Shown: piece after piece, positions 44,401 through 44,958 of the stretch
Layout of the letters: every line of letters starts with the position of its first letter
Numbering within the stretch: position 1 is the stretch's first letter
The notes under the pieces: model-generated
Databases searched by the model: none
Told to the model about the DNA's origin: nothing
The model's input: the letters and a program-made list of their open reading frames with translations, nothing else
Program-made: the position numbers and the translations under genes
Source of the DNA: Gammaproteobacteria bacterium
Lineage (GTDB): Bacteria; Pseudomonadota; Gammaproteobacteria; SZUA-229
Reading direction: 5' to 3'
DNA length: 44,958 nucleotides
NCBI GenBank assembly: GCA_030637945.1
Contig: DAOWFN010000092.1
Span: 1 to 44,958, forward strand

Positions 44401-44958
44401 TCAAAAGTTATTATGGCACTTTCAGGTAATCCAGATGAGCCGCCGTTGCCTTTAAGTGCGATAAGTGTCGCTGATGATGTGGAAAAATTTATAGATGCTG
44501 GAAGAGTAGAAGCAACAATAACGTTAGCGCTAGCAGCTAGCGTTGTACCATTAATCGTCGCTGTTATTAAATCAGAGCCTACACAGCCTGTCGCGGTGTA
44601 AGTTGTTGTTGCTATACCAGTCGTTGTTGTCACGCTAGTGGTACTGAATGTTGCCATGCCATTGGTAACGCAGGCTGAAGTAAAATCAATAGTTGTACTA
44701 ACTGTTGCAACGGCACCTGTTTCATCTACAAGATCAACTGAGATTATAGATGTCCCACCTGCAGAAACAGTATTTGGTGTTGCTGTAAGTGTGCCAATCG
44801 TGACAGTACTAGTAGTGCCACCAGTCGTGCCGCCACCGCCAGTCGTTGTTGTATCATCTGCTGGAGGGGGGCCGGTAAGGTCATCACCTGAACAGGCAGC
44901 AATACCAAGTATTACTGACAGCAGGGCGAGTTGTGAAAACTTCCTGATTATATTGTGC
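41439..44958 (-). CDS. Large Ig-like repeat lipoprotein, N-terminus just outside the window
   Basis: The frame is open to the right edge, giving at least 1172 residues with the start just beyond it. The first visible residues form a lipoprotein signal, LLSVILGIAAC, with Cys at visible position 22, then a Gly/Thr-rich spacer. Two modules of about 500 residues follow (roughly 44810-43230 and 43220-41700) with near-repeated Big_1/invasin-like Ig blocks (SSGLPE..., SAIAIATGPP, LNPRAWN). Each also has an Asp-rich calcium-site-like stretch (DGDGVFSDGD...) and paired Cys. A small beta domain (YSIGGTVTGLPVSESVTLQN) ends the protein. Function is unknown; a surface or adhesion role is inferred. An ATG at 44657 is internal. 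Confidence 0.85.
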   Translation of the reverse strand, partial: HNIIRKFSQLALLSVILGIAACSGDDLTGPPPADDTTTTGGGGTTGGTTSTVTIGTLTATPNTVSAGGTSIISVDLVDETGAVATVSTTIDFTSACVTNGMATFSTTSVTTTTGIATTTYTATGCVGSDLITATINGTTLAASANVIVASTLPASINFSTSSATLIALKGNGGSSGLPESAIITFEVLDNNGGPVVGENVDFTLSTTLGGISLSFPNATSDGNGQVQAILQSGNFSTSVRIIATVTSNPALTTPSTAIAIATGPPEQNGISLSASELNPRAWNNDGTQVTITARLTDKFQNNIADGTAILFTSELGGIEPSCTTVDGTCSVTWSSKDPRTNSLASPGLPGITTILARVVGEEHFNDSDGDGVFSDGDTFVDLPEAFRDDNGNGSHDAFEFFDDINNNNSYDTGSNKYNGIGCIHTTDCDTTSDTITVRDSIQLVMAEDNANIFLVQYNNSGTVPLGTTFDTTIDSSITFTIGGGTNGNVLPVGTTIKFTTTNGEIIGSPDSVVGNTVSTAKTYTVFLAADSTPSSDGFLTIEVDTGDGSGPQSFAPIPISDGTINNTRIGAFIATIFTEGVISLSSNSIAPSGTSNLTVDLVDLAGTPITTSASVSFTSPCIASGAATLNSGTVVTSTGQVIVTYTDVFCTGTDTITASLNGTTSTATGTITITATSPAPGSITQSGITSSTIALAGTGSSSGLPETTTLTFIIEDANGNTIQGEAVSFSLNSTVGGISLSSLAETSNVFGEVITTVQSGTVATSVRVTATVDSNTALTTASSAIAIATGPPDQNSMSISAETLNPRAWNIDSKEVTINALVADRYNNPITDGTAISFTTEFGAVTPSCITTSGRCSVTWRSQNPRANALGGTPGVTTIMATVEGEESFSDVDGDGVFSDGDSFTDLEEAFRDDNNNAIYDAGEFFVDFDGDFGHDGISTKYNGKGCIHSTLCDAADAVTVRDSIQLVLAEDVPTVSQVQFDSTPVAYPVGTPTFSTLTDSSVSFTIGGTTNGQILPIGSTINFGVTNGSIVSGGSHTVSNSNSGAGTYTVFITKDDTPSDDGFLTIDVNIGDGGNSYSFTPIAINDVGQTYSIGGTVTGLPVSESVTLQNNAGDNLPVNADGTFTFATPLSDGESYEVTIGLQPVSATCTVALETGTVAGSNVTDVVVTCM

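Noticed and set aside
44655..44657. ATG at 44657 as the start of the large lipoprotein
   Set aside because: The frame stays open upstream to the window edge and shows a lipoprotein signal and an Ig-like domain before this ATG.

Overview
The window is a chromosomal stretch of a gammaproteobacterium with moderate G+C (judged by eye, not counted). The gene content and order closely follow a block known from Pseudomonas: metX-metW, yggT-proC, pilT-pilU, pyrC'(pyrX)-pyrB-pyrR-ruvX-yqgE-tonB-gshB, then pilG-pilH-pilI-pilJ-chpA-chpC. I cannot name the genus. No tRNA, rRNA, CRISPR array, phage or insertion sequence was seen. The accessory DNA is limited to small palindromic repeats and one very large repetitive lipoprotein gene.

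Layout. 1-9.3 kb: a type II secretion system split into two divergent arms (gspG and the start of gspH leftward; gspC-D-E-F rightward), with a rhombosortase-like rhomboid protease and metX-metW between them. 9.5-14.6 kb: yggT and proC leftward, then three tandem PilT/PilU-family retraction ATPases rightward. 14.6-21.6 kb: a leftward block gshB, apbE, tonB, yqgE, ruvX, pyrR, pyrB, and a dihydroorotase homologue that has lost its metal-binding histidines. 21.8-31.8 kb: the rightward Pil-Chp chemosensory operon controlling type IV pili, without pilK (CheR) or chpB (CheB). 32-36.5 kb: leftward rsmE, metF, ahcY and metK, the S-adenosylmethionine cycle. ahcY carries a recognisable SAH riboswitch, and metK carries a leader with a strong promoter, an intrinsic terminator and a perfectly placed 10-bp alternative pairing. 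36.8-41.4 kb: dnaG, dgt, aroB (interrupted by an in-frame amber codon) and aroK, all leftward. 41.4 kb to the end: a partial lipoprotein of at least 1172 residues made of two near-duplicate modules with Ig-like and Asp-rich calcium-binding-like segments.

Three themes join the genes. First, surface machinery: type II secretion, type IV pilus retraction and its chemosensory control, a TonB protein and a large surface lipoprotein. Second, methionine/SAM metabolism: metX, metW, metF, metK and ahcY, with two RNA-level control candidates on neighbouring transcripts. Third, core biosynthesis: pyrimidine, proline, glutathione and shikimate genes.

The best candidates for something undescribed are the metK leader attenuator, the buried aroK ribosome-binding site in a terminator hairpin, the amber codon in aroB and the third retraction ATPase.
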